A stretch of DNA of 64,000 nt from contig CAYHVK010000010.1 of assembly GCA_964360255.1 (NCBI GenBank), positions 82,191 through 146,190 on the forward strand, given 5' to 3'. Source of the DNA: CAYHVK01 sp964360255. Its GTDB lineage: Bacteria > Bdellovibrionota > Bdellovibrionia > Bdellovibrionales > UBA1609. Within the stretch, counting starts at the first letter, position 1. Each line of letters opens with the position of its first letter. A program made the translations under genes and the position numbers. This document shows positions 26,626 through 35,119 of the stretch, one piece after another. The notes beneath the pieces were generated by a model. It was not told the DNA's origin. It was given only the letters and a program-made list of their open reading frames with translations, and did not search any database.

Positions 26626-27642
26626 CTACTCGATTTTAAATACTTTTAATAAGACCGCGACAGTGAATGCGAGAAGAAAGTAAGAAATCGTGAGCTGTAT
26701 CCAACACAATACTCTCGCCATCTTAGTGACACCGATAATGTCACTGGGTGGATTTGATGTACTATTCATTATAGACAGGTAAAATAGATCGAAATGCGTC
26801 GGGACGAAAACTAATTTACTGAAATCATAGTCCATGGGCGCTTGGTAGGAGCCCAAAATATTCAAGACTTCACCGTAAAAAATGTTCTTCGCCCTTTCTT
26901 TTTGATCACAGAATTTTTCTATACTACTGCTGGCATCAAAAAGAGTCTGTTTCAATCCAAGCAACGATTGTTCCTCACGGTTTTCAAAAATCTCTTTCCG
27001 AATCTTACCTGAGGCTCTTACAAGCTCCGCGAAAAGGTTGTTTGCATCTGAGGATATGAGCTGGGCAACTTTATCTTCAATTCCTTGCGCGTCTAATTCA
27101 AAGTACTCTTGTATAAATTTTCGCGGCAAGATTCGCTCAATACTGTTGTCGTGATATGTTCGAATCCTGAACCGAGTGGCCCCATATTTTTCAAAGGTTT
27201 TGTCGACCATCTCCTGCGGAGTTTTACCCCGAATCATTGTATCTCGAAACTCGTCCCAGCTCTCAGCCTCGCTTGGAATTTGGCGCTGCAATGACCTGTC
27301 TTGAGAGAAGGGCATCCAGCTATTAATTAATGTGCCACCCCAATCTGTGAGGTACAGCTCATTTTGTGCCTCTTTAACCCGCAAGTCCTGCAGATTCTCT
27401 GATATTTTAAATGCCGGAATATAGTTTTGCGCGCCGAATATACGTTTATCCTTGTAGTGTATAAAGTTTGCGCGATGAAACTCATGAATAAATACGAATA
27501 AGAAAAAAAAAGAAAATACAATTAAGATAAAAGACCCGATAGTAGCGCCCAACAGGTACAATTTATCAGCCCATATTGTCTCTGCGACGGACTTCAAGGT
27601 CATAACGATACTTGAAAAAAAGAGCGCGCCTTTTGAAATCAT
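26626..27642 (-). CDS. Two-helix membrane protein with ion-channel-like pore segment at C-terminus
   Basis: No named family is recognised for the 338-residue protein as a whole. One membrane helix lies at about 29-53 and another at about 310-335, with a hydrophilic domain of about 230 residues between them, predicted extracytoplasmic. The C-terminal segment (about 284-335: FDLFYLSIMNSTSN, PPSDIIGVTKMARVL, then a helix) resembles the pore loop plus inner helix of two-helix potassium-type channels (LYFSxVTxTTxGYGDIxPxT). The TxGYGD filter is replaced by STSNPPSD. That resemblance is by eye. The ATG has a good ribosome site (GAGGA, 6-7-base spacer). It lies downstream of the ATP synthase operon on the same strand. 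Confidence 0.7.
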   Translation of the reverse strand: MISKGALFFSSIVMTLKSVAETIWADKLYLLGATIGSFILIVFSFFFLFVFIHEFHRANFIHYKDKRIFGAQNYIPAFKISENLQDLRVKEAQNELYLTDWGGTLINSWMPFSQDRSLQRQIPSEAESWDEFRDTMIRGKTPQEMVDKTFEKYGATRFRIRTYHDNSIERILPRKFIQEYFELDAQGIEDKVAQLISSDANNLFAELVRASGKIRKEIFENREEQSLLGLKQTLFDASSSIEKFCDQKERAKNIFYGEVLNILGSYQAPMDYDFSKLVFVPTHFDLFYLSIMNSTSNPPSDIIGVTKMARVLCWIQLTISYFLLAFTVAVLLKVFKIE

Positions 27643-27676
27643 TTGCGTTCCTCTTAATCAATTTTATTCCAAACCT

Positions 27677-27705
27677 CCCTCAGTTATTTCTAAAAAACTG
27701 GAGGG
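27677..27705 (-). terminator. Possible terminator after the ATP synthase F1 operon
   Basis: CCCTCAGTT (27677-27685) can pair with AACTGGAGGG (27696-27705) with one bulged base, 15 bases beyond the atpC stop on the transcribed strand. The U tract is short, so the call is tentative. Confidence 0.4.
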
Positions 27706-27720
27706 GTAAGGAGGGGCGTC

Positions 27721-28122
27721 CTATTGTAATACATCCAAGCGAGCTTTTTCTTTCTGCACTTTTCTTTGAACTACTGAGTATACGTCTGGGCCGAGGCCAG
27801 CATCTTGAAGACGTTTTTCTGCTTGCTTGTAGTTCTCTTCAGCGCGAGCGCGGTCAAGATCACCTGACCACTCTGCTGTATCGGCTAGAATGCTAACACC
27901 TTTTGGATTCACCTCAAGGTAGCCCCAGCTTATAGCAGCTTTGCGACGAGTCGCTTCGCCCTTCACTTGAACTTCTAACACTCCAGCAGTGAGCGTCGTC
28001 ATCAGCGGTGCGTGACCAGGAAGTATATCAAGCTGACCTTTGAAGGCCGGCACGATCACTTCTGTCACTTCGACATCTGTGAGGAGTTTTTTTGCTGGAG
28101 TTACTAGTGTTAGCGTAAACAT
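27721..28122 (-). CDS. atpC: ATP synthase F1 subunit epsilon
   Basis: The 133-residue subunit has the N-terminal beta sandwich (MFTLTLVTPAKKLL, PGHAPLMTTL) and the C-terminal helical hairpin that inhibits hydrolysis. It forms the central stalk with gamma. Its ATG overlaps the atpD stop by one base (TAATG), so it is coupled to atpD. It is the last gene of the operon. Confidence 0.97.
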   Translation of the reverse strand: MFTLTLVTPAKKLLTDVEVTEVIVPAFKGQLDILPGHAPLMTTLTAGVLEVQVKGEATRRKAAISWGYLEVNPKGVSILADTAEWSGDLDRARAEENYKQAEKRLQDAGLGPDVYSVVQRKVQKEKARLDVLQ

Positions 28123-29531
28123 TAAAGTCTCTTAGCTTTCTCAAGCACGTCTTCGATTGTTCCAACCATGTAGAAGGCTTGTTCGTGAATCTCATCATGT
28201 TTACCATCAAGAATTTCGCGGAATGAGCGAACAGTGTCTTTGATATCAACATATTTGCCCTTCATGCCCGTGAACTGCTCAGCAACGAAGAATGGTTGAG
28301 ATAAGAATCTTTGAACTTTACGTGCGCGCCCCACAACGAGTTTATCTTCTTCAGATAATTCGTCCATACCCAAGATCGCGATAATATCTTGAAGTTCACG
28401 ATAACGCTGTAAAAGCGCCTGAACATCACGAGCTGTTTTATAATGCTCTTCACCAACGATTAATGGATCAAGCATACGTGAGCTAGATTGTAATGGGTGA
28501 ACCGCTGGATAAATACCAAGTGATGCAATTTCACGATCTAAGTTTGTTGTCGCATCTAAGTGAGTGAACGTCGTTGCCGGAGCTGGATCGGTATAGTCAT
28601 CCGCTGGTACGTAAACCGCTTGAACTGAAGTAATAGAACCCTTGTTCGTTGAAGTAATACGCTCTTGAAGAGTACCCATCTCAGTACCAAGAGTTGGCTG
28701 GTAACCCACCGCTGATGGAATACGACCAAGAAGTGCCGACACTTCTGAACCGGCCTGTGTGAAACGGAAAATGTTATCTACGAAAAGAAGAACGTCGCGG
28801 CCCTCTTTATCGCGGAAGAATTCAGCTTGTGTAAGAGCTGTAAGGGCAACACGCGCACGTGCTCCAGGCGGCTCATTCATCTGACCGAACACGAGTGAAG
28901 TTTTATCGATAACGCCAGATTCTTTCATCTCACGCCAGAGATCGTTACCCTCACGAGTACGCTCTCCCACACCGGCGAATACTGAGTAACCACCGTGCTC
29001 TGTAGCAATGTTACGAATCAATTCTTGAATCAAAACTGTCTTACCAACACCCGCACCACCGAAGAGACCAATCTTACCGCCCTTTGCGTATGGAGCTAAA
29101 AGGTCAATAACCTTAATACCCGTCATAAGCATTTCAGCCGCTGTTGATTGATCTTCAAATTTAGGAGCAGATCTGTGGATCGGCCAGAATTCTTTAGTTT
29201 TAATTTCGCCCATTTCGTCGATCGGCTCACCGATAACGTTAATGATGCGACCCAGAGCGCCCTGTCCAACTGGAGCAGAGATCATTGTGCCTGTGTCTTT
29301 GACTTGCATACCGCGAACAAGACCATCTGTTGAATCCATTGCGATCGCGCGAACCACTCGGTCACCTAAGTGCTGAGCCACTTCGAGAGTTAAGTTATTC
29401 TCGCGGCTGTCGATGGCTGGGTTTGTTACGTGAAGGGCGTTAAGTAGCGGTGGTAATTCGCCTGAGAATTCCACGTCCACAACTGGGCCTGTCACCTGTT
29501 TAATTTTACCGCTTGTATTTTCGGTTCTCAT
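28122..29531 (-). CDS. atpD: ATP synthase F1 subunit beta
   Basis: The 469-residue catalytic subunit carries Walker A GGAGVGKT, the DELSEED-equivalent motif DELSEEDK and the beta signature PAVHPLQSSS. It makes ATP in the F1 head. The length is normal. It is preceded by a 44-base gap after atpG. Confidence 0.99.
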   Translation of the reverse strand: MRTENTSGKIKQVTGPVVDVEFSGELPPLLNALHVTNPAIDSRENNLTLEVAQHLGDRVVRAIAMDSTDGLVRGMQVKDTGTMISAPVGQGALGRIINVIGEPIDEMGEIKTKEFWPIHRSAPKFEDQSTAAEMLMTGIKVIDLLAPYAKGGKIGLFGGAGVGKTVLIQELIRNIATEHGGYSVFAGVGERTREGNDLWREMKESGVIDKTSLVFGQMNEPPGARARVALTALTQAEFFRDKEGRDVLLFVDNIFRFTQAGSEVSALLGRIPSAVGYQPTLGTEMGTLQERITSTNKGSITSVQAVYVPADDYTDPAPATTFTHLDATTNLDREIASLGIYPAVHPLQSSSRMLDPLIVGEEHYKTARDVQALLQRYRELQDIIAILGMDELSEEDKLVVGRARKVQRFLSQPFFVAEQFTGMKGKYVDIKDTVRSFREILDGKHDEIHEQAFYMVGTIEDVLEKAKRL

Positions 29532-29575
29532 CTCTGACTCCTCGTCATTTTAAAAAATATCAGGATTAAAAAAAT

Positions 29576-30463
29576 CTATCCGTTGTTAACAGCTTCTGCA
29601 CCCGAGCAAATTTCGATCAACTCGCGAGTGATCGCTGCTTGGCGAAGCTTGTTGTAAGTTAATGTTAAGTTATTAATCATTTCTTTCGCATTCTTCGTCG
29701 CGTTTTCCATCGCCGTCATACGAGCCGCGTGTTCGGCAGCTACGCTTTCTGACATCGCTTTGAAAACTTGGATTGCGAAGTGCTGAGTCAGCAATTCTTC
29801 TAACATCTCAGCCGGACTTGGCTCGAAAATCAAATCCTTAGAGAAGCCAGTTTTTTTGCCATCAACCTCGAAAGAAGTTTTAGAAATATCGATCGGTAGA
29901 ATCGTGTGCACACTTAGCGCTTGTGAAATGGCTGATACGAACTCGTTATTAATGAAGCGAATCTCGTCGTAGCCACCAGAAATAAACTTCTCCATGCAAT
30001 CTTTTGCAATATCAGAAGCCATTTGCATTGAATACTCACGCGCCATATTCAGGCGAACGTCTAGAGCCGTAACTCCGCGACGCTTGAAATAGTCTGCGCC
30101 TTTACGACCGATAAAAATAAAATCGATTTTCTTATACTTGCTTTGATTCGCAGCCAACCACTTCTCAGTGAAGCGATTCACCGAGTTGTTGAAACCACCG
30201 CAAAGACCGCGATCACTTGTAATAGCGACCACTAAAATTTTCTGAGGATTTTCTACCCGACTCAGTAGCGGATGCGACACGCGCTCAGTTGTTGCGATAT
30301 CTGAAATCACTGCCAACAAACGATTGGCATAAGGTCTCATGTTCACAATCTGATCTTGAGCACGTCGAAGCTTCGCCGCCGAAACCATTTTCATGGCCCG
30401 GGTAATTTGTTGAGTATTCTTAGTACTCACAATTTTCTGACGAATATCCTTTAAGCTTGGCAT
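29576..30463 (-). CDS. atpG: ATP synthase F1 subunit gamma
   Basis: The 295-residue rotor shaft subunit has the conserved termini MPSLKDIRQKIVSTKNTQQITRAM and NKLRQAAITRELIEICSGAEA. Its coiled coil rotates inside the alpha-beta hexamer. It starts 6 bases after the atpA stop. Confidence 0.98.
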   Translation of the reverse strand: MPSLKDIRQKIVSTKNTQQITRAMKMVSAAKLRRAQDQIVNMRPYANRLLAVISDIATTERVSHPLLSRVENPQKILVVAITSDRGLCGGFNNSVNRFTEKWLAANQSKYKKIDFIFIGRKGADYFKRRGVTALDVRLNMAREYSMQMASDIAKDCMEKFISGGYDEIRFINNEFVSAISQALSVHTILPIDISKTSFEVDGKKTGFSKDLIFEPSPAEMLEELLTQHFAIQVFKAMSESVAAEHAARMTAMENATKNAKEMINNLTLTYNKLRQAAITRELIEICSGAEAVNNG

Positions 30464-30469
30464 TTTATA

Positions 30470-31996
30470 TTACGCCTCGCCCGCTGTTTTGAAGATAGCT
30501 AAGAATTCAGTCAAGGCGTCTTTAAGCTGAGCTTTCGTGTCGTCCTTAACTGCTTTTTCTTCTGCGATCTTTTGAAGAATCTTTTTGTTCTTTTGTTCCA
30601 TGAATTCTGTGAATTCTTTCTCGAAACGAACAACATCTTTGTCAGAAATTTTATCTAGGTAGCCATTTGTAGCTGCAAAGATAATTGAAATTTGATTTTC
30701 TACGCGAACCGGTTGGTACTGACCTTGTTTTAGAATTTCAACAAGGCGGCGGCCACGCGCCAATTGAGCTTGAGTGATCGCATCAAGATCTGATGCGAAG
30801 GCAGCGAAAGCTTCTAGTTCGCGGAACTGAGCGAGCTCAAGTTTCAATGAGCCAGCAACTTGCTTCATGCCTTTAATCTGAGCGGCACCACCCACACGAG
30901 ATACCGACTTACCCACATCAACCGCTGGACGAATACCTTTATAGAAAAGATCCGCTAGCAAGAAGATCTGACCATCTGTAATCGAAATCACGTTTGTCGG
31001 AATGTAAGCTGCGATATCGCCCGCTTGTGTTTCGATGATTGGAAGAGCTGTTAATGAACCGCCGCCCATTTCATCAGACATTTTAGCTGCACGCTCAAGA
31101 AGACGAGAGTGAATATAGAATACGTCACCAGGGAAAGCTTCGCGGCCTGGAGGACGACGAAGAAGAAGTGACAACTGACGATATGCTTGTGCTTGTTTTG
31201 TTAAATCATCATAAATAATGAGGGCGTGCTTGCCTGTGTCGCGGAAGTATTCTGCCATTGCGCAACCTGCGAATGGAGCCAAGAATTGAAGCGGAGCTGG
31301 ATCAGACGCTGTCGCGCTGATAACAGTCGTGTATTCCATCGCGCCGGCGCGACGAAGTTTTTCAACAACCTGAGCCACTGTCGATTTTTTCTGACCGATA
31401 GCTACGTAGAAGCAATGAACTTTTTGATCGGCTTGGTTGATGATTGTATCGATTGCGATTGCCGTCTTACCAGTTTGTCGGTCACCGATGATCAATTCAC
31501 GTTGGCCGCGGCCAATGGGAATCAAGGCATCGATAGCTTTAATACCAGTTTGAAGAGGCTCAGCTACAGGCTGACGTTTTACGATGCCCGGAGCTTTTAC
31601 GTCTACAACGCGAAATTCTTTAGTTTGAATTGGGCCCTTGCCATCGATTGGATTACCGAGAGCATCGACTACGCGACCGATAAGTGCTTCACCAACTGGC
31701 ACTTGAACGATTTTTTTTGTGCGCTTAACTGTGTCGCCTTCTTTAATTCCTGAATCTTCGCCAAGAACAACCACACCCACTGAATCTTCTTCAAGATTCA
31801 ATACCATGCCTGATACTTGGTTCGGAAATGTAACAAGCTCACCGGCCATTACGCCTTCAAGTCCGTAAATACGAGCCACACCGTCACTGATAGACAATAC
31901 GGTACCAGACTCTGTTACCTCTAAGTTTTTAGAATAATTCTTGATCTGTTCTTTCAGAACGCGACTGATTTCGTCGGCGCGAATCGTAAGATTCAT
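30470..31996 (-). CDS. atpA: ATP synthase F1 subunit alpha
   Basis: The 508-residue regulatory nucleotide-binding subunit has Walker A GDRQTGKT and the family motif PAVDVGKSVSRVGG. It alternates with beta in the F1 head. The ATG overlaps the atpH stop by one base. Confidence 0.99.
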   Translation of the reverse strand: MNLTIRADEISRVLKEQIKNYSKNLEVTESGTVLSISDGVARIYGLEGVMAGELVTFPNQVSGMVLNLEEDSVGVVVLGEDSGIKEGDTVKRTKKIVQVPVGEALIGRVVDALGNPIDGKGPIQTKEFRVVDVKAPGIVKRQPVAEPLQTGIKAIDALIPIGRGQRELIIGDRQTGKTAIAIDTIINQADQKVHCFYVAIGQKKSTVAQVVEKLRRAGAMEYTTVISATASDPAPLQFLAPFAGCAMAEYFRDTGKHALIIYDDLTKQAQAYRQLSLLLRRPPGREAFPGDVFYIHSRLLERAAKMSDEMGGGSLTALPIIETQAGDIAAYIPTNVISITDGQIFLLADLFYKGIRPAVDVGKSVSRVGGAAQIKGMKQVAGSLKLELAQFRELEAFAAFASDLDAITQAQLARGRRLVEILKQGQYQPVRVENQISIIFAATNGYLDKISDKDVVRFEKEFTEFMEQKNKKILQKIAEEKAVKDDTKAQLKDALTEFLAIFKTAGEA

Positions 31997-32544
31997 TAGT
32001 GTGTACTCCTGTTTAAATTTTCTTCAATGCGACGTAAATGTGATGAAAGGCTGTCGTCGAAAGTTAAACTTCCAACTTTTGCAACCACTCCACCGATAAT
32101 TGATTTGTCTTCGACAAATTCTAATTCAACTTTTTTGTTTGTGGCCTGAGCTATAGAGCTTTGTACATCCATCCGCTCAACTTGAGAAAGAGCGGCGCCA
32201 GATCTCACGACTCCACGAGTGACTCCGCCCTGTAAGTCAGATTTTGCCTCATAAGCCGCTACGATTTCAGAAAGCAACGAAAGACGTTCGCGCTGAGCGA
32301 GCAATAGAATAAGCGATTCAACCTCTTGACTGAGGCCCGCGCCTTTAAGCGCTGCGGCCACTACTTTTTCTTTTTCTGATGCCGGTATTAACGGAGATAA
32401 AACAAAGGCTTTCGTAGCCGCATCTTGCTCAAAAATTTCTGCGATCTTTTTAAGTTGACCGAAATTAGTTTCGTGATTTTTTGACTCTTCGCCCATTTGA
32501 AAAAGTGCAACTGCGTAGCGCTTCGCTATTTCTGAATATCTCAT
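31996..32544 (-). CDS. atpH: ATP synthase F1 subunit delta
   Basis: The 182-residue peripheral-stalk protein has the typical N-terminus MRYSEIAKRYAVALFQ and the C-terminal IGGVVAKVGSLTFDDSLSSHL. It links the b-type subunits to the top of F1. It overlaps atpF by 4 bases (ATGA) and atpA by one. Confidence 0.97.
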   Translation of the reverse strand: MRYSEIAKRYAVALFQMGEESKNHETNFGQLKKIAEIFEQDAATKAFVLSPLIPASEKEKVVAAALKGAGLSQEVESLILLLAQRERLSLLSEIVAAYEAKSDLQGGVTRGVVRSGAALSQVERMDVQSSIAQATNKKVELEFVEDKSIIGGVVAKVGSLTFDDSLSSHLRRIEENLNRSTH

Positions 32545-33128
32545 AATTGAGCTCCTCGGTGGGCGCTGACGGCTTTTTGGCCAAAACCTTTTTGAAGACC
32601 AGAAAGAACTGCTGCGTCTGCACCCGCGCGGACCTGCTCTTGAGCGACTTTAATTGAGTTCGTCACAAGTTCAGTTCTAAGAGCCGCAATCGCTCTTTCG
32701 TGTTCAAAGAAGATCCCTTTTTCAGACTCACTAGCAGCTTTTACTGCGGCCTCTTGGGCCTCTTTAATAAGTCTTAATTTTAATTCAGCAGATTCTTTGG
32801 TGGCTTCTTTGCGGCTCGTCTCGGCATTCTTCTCTAGGCCCGCAAGACGTGTTTTAATTTCTGCGTGCGCTTTTTCGGCGTTTTGTTTGAGCTCTGCTGC
32901 TTTTGTAACGGCCGAGTTAAACTCGGCGCCTTTGCTGGCGAAGAATTCTTTAACCGGCTTGCGAAGTAAGAAGACAAGGGCTACGAAAAAGATCGTGAAG
33001 TTGATGAGCTGTGGAACAATCAGCGCTGACCATGGAATTCCGTGATCTTCACCGTGTGCTGCAGAAGCAGCGAAAATTTGTGCTACAACAGCGAAATAAA
33101 CTAATGAAGTTTTAAAAACTAATTTCAT
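32541..33128 (-). CDS. atpF: ATP synthase F0 subunit b, with signal-peptide-like N-terminus
   Basis: The 195-residue stator subunit has one hydrophobic segment at about 1-24 that looks like a signal peptide (ASA/AHG), a second membrane helix at about 36-56 (LIVPQLINFTIFFVALVFLL), and a long Ala/Lys/Glu-rich coiled coil. Several deltaproteobacterial AtpF proteins are recalled to have such a leader. It follows a second b-type gene by 3 bases, so the stator is probably a b/b' heterodimer. Confidence 0.93.
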   Translation of the reverse strand: MKLVFKTSLVYFAVVAQIFAASAAHGEDHGIPWSALIVPQLINFTIFFVALVFLLRKPVKEFFASKGAEFNSAVTKAAELKQNAEKAHAEIKTRLAGLEKNAETSRKEATKESAELKLRLIKEAQEAAVKAASESEKGIFFEHERAIAALRTELVTNSIKVAQEQVRAGADAAVLSGLQKGFGQKAVSAHRGAQL

Positions 33129-33131
33129 TTC

Positions 33132-33584
33132 TTAGTGTTCCTTTGCCAGCAGGCGCTCTTTAATAAGCTGGCCAACTTGCGGAGCTTCTTTAATCAGCTC
33201 TTCGCGGGCGCGATTGTATTCGTCTTTGAGTTTTGCGCGGGCCGCTTCAAGCTGAGCCTTTGATTTCTCACGGCTTTCTGTTTGAATTTTAAGTTGTTCG
33301 CGAGCGGCTTCTGTTTTGGCCTGGTCATAAATATCTTTAATATCTAAATTGAGTTCGCGGGCTTTGCGCTGAAACGCGGCTTCAAGTTCGCGTGTTTGAT
33401 CGGTTAAAGTTTCTGCGGCCTCTTCGCTGCCTACAGTTTTACTTTGTCGCTCTTGAAAGGCCTTATAATAAGGCTTCACAACAATCGTCGTGAAAAGTAC
33501 GTAAGCGACAAGAAAGATGCCTAATTGAATCCAGATGGTCGAATTAACACCGAGAGAAGTAAAAATCCCTAGTACACTGTTCAT
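33132..33584 (-). CDS. ATP synthase F0 subunit b' (second b-type subunit)
   Basis: The 150-residue protein has an N-terminal membrane helix (about 15-37: IWIQLGIFLVAYVLFTTIVV) followed by a continuous charged coiled coil, as in b/b' subunits. It is the first gene of the F1 operon, directly before atpF. Paired b and b' genes are known from cyanobacteria, alphaproteobacteria and some deltaproteobacteria. Confidence 0.88.
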   Translation of the reverse strand: MNSVLGIFTSLGVNSTIWIQLGIFLVAYVLFTTIVVKPYYKAFQERQSKTVGSEEAAETLTDQTRELEAAFQRKARELNLDIKDIYDQAKTEAAREQLKIQTESREKSKAQLEAARAKLKDEYNRAREELIKEAPQVGQLIKERLLAKEH

Positions 33585-33622
33585 ATATTGAAATTCCTGT
33601 TTAAAGCTCTGAGCGTGAAGAG

Positions 33623-33651
33623 AAGTAACTTTTTGAACAGGATGGGGTCAA
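33623..33651 (-). promoter_or_regulatory. Candidate promoter of the ATP synthase F1 operon
   Basis: Reading the minus strand, TTGACC (33651-33646) and TTACTT (33628-33623) are separated by 17 bases, upstream of the b' gene. The -10 match is weak. The bactofilin gene ends just upstream at 33669. Confidence 0.35.
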
Positions 33652-33668
33652 GGTCTTTTCGGTTTTGC

Positions 33669-34040
33669 TTAGTTTTTCGGCATATATGATGCGCCTTCAA
33701 ATACGACACCTTCGTCGATTCTTAGGCTTGGGGTCGTCACCGTGCCGGTGAAAACTGCGGGGGGATGCATGATAACTTTGCGGCGAGCGAAGATGTTGCC
33801 CTTCACCGCTCCACAAATAATGACGTTTTCGGCCTCAATTTGAGCATCTACGCGCGCACCCGGATCCACCACCAGCGTATCATTGGTGAAGATCTCACCC
33901 TTGAATTCGCCACCGATACGTACAGTTCCCTCAAAGGTCAGGCGGCCCTCAAAGCTGGCCCCCTGATCTAAAAGGGCGGTCACTTGACCTTGTGCGTTCT
34001 GAAGTGTGGCGACTGGAGTGTTGGTTTCTGTGCTGCTCAT
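33669..34040 (-). CDS. Bactofilin, polymer-forming cytoskeletal protein
   Basis: The 123-residue protein has the bactofilin (DUF583) beta-helix core: GASFEGRLTFEGTVRIGGEF, then repeating short strands with conserved Gly. The flanks are short and disordered. Bactofilins self-assemble into nucleotide-free filaments. Its ATG overlaps the parB stop (ATGA), so it is translated together with parB. From memory, Myxococcus bacM also lies beside parAB, which suggests a conserved role in chromosome segregation or polar organisation. Confidence 0.93.
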   Translation of the reverse strand: MSSTETNTPVATLQNAQGQVTALLDQGASFEGRLTFEGTVRIGGEFKGEIFTNDTLVVDPGARVDAQIEAENVIICGAVKGNIFARRKVIMHPPAVFTGTVTTPSLRIDEGVVFEGASYMPKN

Positions 34041-35119
34041 GTTTTTCTTAGCCTGTCGATAATCTGGTTGAGTTCTGCATACGAATAAAACTGAATCGAA
34101 AGATGGCCTTTTCCGGCCGTCTGCTGAATCGCAACTCGAGTACCAATTTTTTTCTGCAATTCGATTTCGATTTCTTTCAGCATTTTTCGCGTTATTTCTT
34201 CTTTCTCATTATATATAGAGAGCTCGTCTTCCTCACCGTCTTTTACTTTTTTAATCAAGCGCTCAACGGCACGTACCGTAAGTCCTTGTTTTACCACTTT
34301 TTTTGCTAAACGAAGTTGATCATCTTGGCTATCCACCGACAAAAGTACCTTGGCTTGGCCCATTTGTAGCTCAGAGCGCTTCACCATATCGCGAACTTCC
34401 GGGTGCAAGTTCAAAAGCCGCATAAGATTGGCAATCGTTACACGATCCTTGCCCATTTTCTGAGCAATTTCTTGCTGAGTTAGCGCATACGTCTTTGTTA
34501 GGTGGGCATAGGCCTCAGCTTCTTCAATCGGATTCAAATCCGCGCGCTGAATATTCTCGATGAGGGCTAGCTCTAGTGTCTCTTGAGAATCGATGGACTT
34601 CATAATTGCTGGAACTTCGCGAAGACCCGCTTGTTGGCTCGCTCTCCAGCGGCGCTCACCCGCAATAATTTCATATTTCTGTCCGCCATCAATTGGACGG
34701 ACAAGAATCGGCTGAATCACACCCTTCTCTTTAATTGAGTCCGCAAGTTCTTTTAAAAGTTCAGGAGTAAAAGTTCTGCGTGGCTGTTCTTTATTCGGAA
34801 CAATTTTTTCAATGGGCAATTGCCAAATTCTTTGTTCTGGCTTGAGTTGCGGAGCTGGCGCAACCGTCGGAGTCGTTGAAGTTGTTGCGCTGGCTATTGT
34901 CTTCGCCTGAGCTGGTGCCGCTGAACTTTTTGTATGTTGCTGCGGAGCTGTAGTTGCCGCCGACTTCGATGGTAGAATTGGATTTGTTCTTGATGTTGCG
35001 ACTGAAGTGCTCGCATCACTCATTTTTGCTGCTGCACCTGTCTCGCCGAGCAAACTTCCGAGTCCGCGCCCCAAAGATTGGCGGCCGCCCTTACGTGCTG
35101 GTATTAATTCTTCAGACAT
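34037..35119 (-). CDS. parB: Chromosome-partitioning protein ParB
   Basis: The protein (about 360 residues) starts MSEELIPARKGG and carries the ParA-contacting LGRGLGSLLGE motif. A low-complexity Ala/Thr/Pro linker (about 30-105) follows, then the ParB/Srx CTP-binding domain with GERRWRAS and a helix-turn-helix (LTQQEIAQKMGKDRVTIANL), and a C-terminal dimer domain. It loads at parS and spreads as a CTP-gated clamp. An upstream in-frame extension to 35134 lies inside parA. The ATG at 35119 has GGAGGG with a 7-base spacer and overlaps parA by 8 bases. The linker looks longer than usual. Confidence 0.96.
   Translation of the reverse strand: MSEELIPARKGGRQSLGRGLGSLLGETGAAAKMSDASTSVATSRTNPILPSKSAATTAPQQHTKSSAAPAQAKTIASATTSTTPTVAPAPQLKPEQRIWQLPIEKIVPNKEQPRRTFTPELLKELADSIKEKGVIQPILVRPIDGGQKYEIIAGERRWRASQQAGLREVPAIMKSIDSQETLELALIENIQRADLNPIEEAEAYAHLTKTYALTQQEIAQKMGKDRVTIANLMRLLNLHPEVRDMVKRSELQMGQAKVLLSVDSQDDQLRLAKKVVKQGLTVRAVERLIKKVKDGEEDELSIYNEKEEITRKMLKEIEIELQKKIGTRVAIQQTAGKGHLSIQFYSYAELNQIIDRLRKT

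Noticed and set aside
31226..31753. Plus-strand reading frame of about 175 codons inside atpA
   Set aside because: It lies antisense to a fully conserved atpA and has no recognisable domain or ribosome site; a codon-bias shadow is the better explanation.
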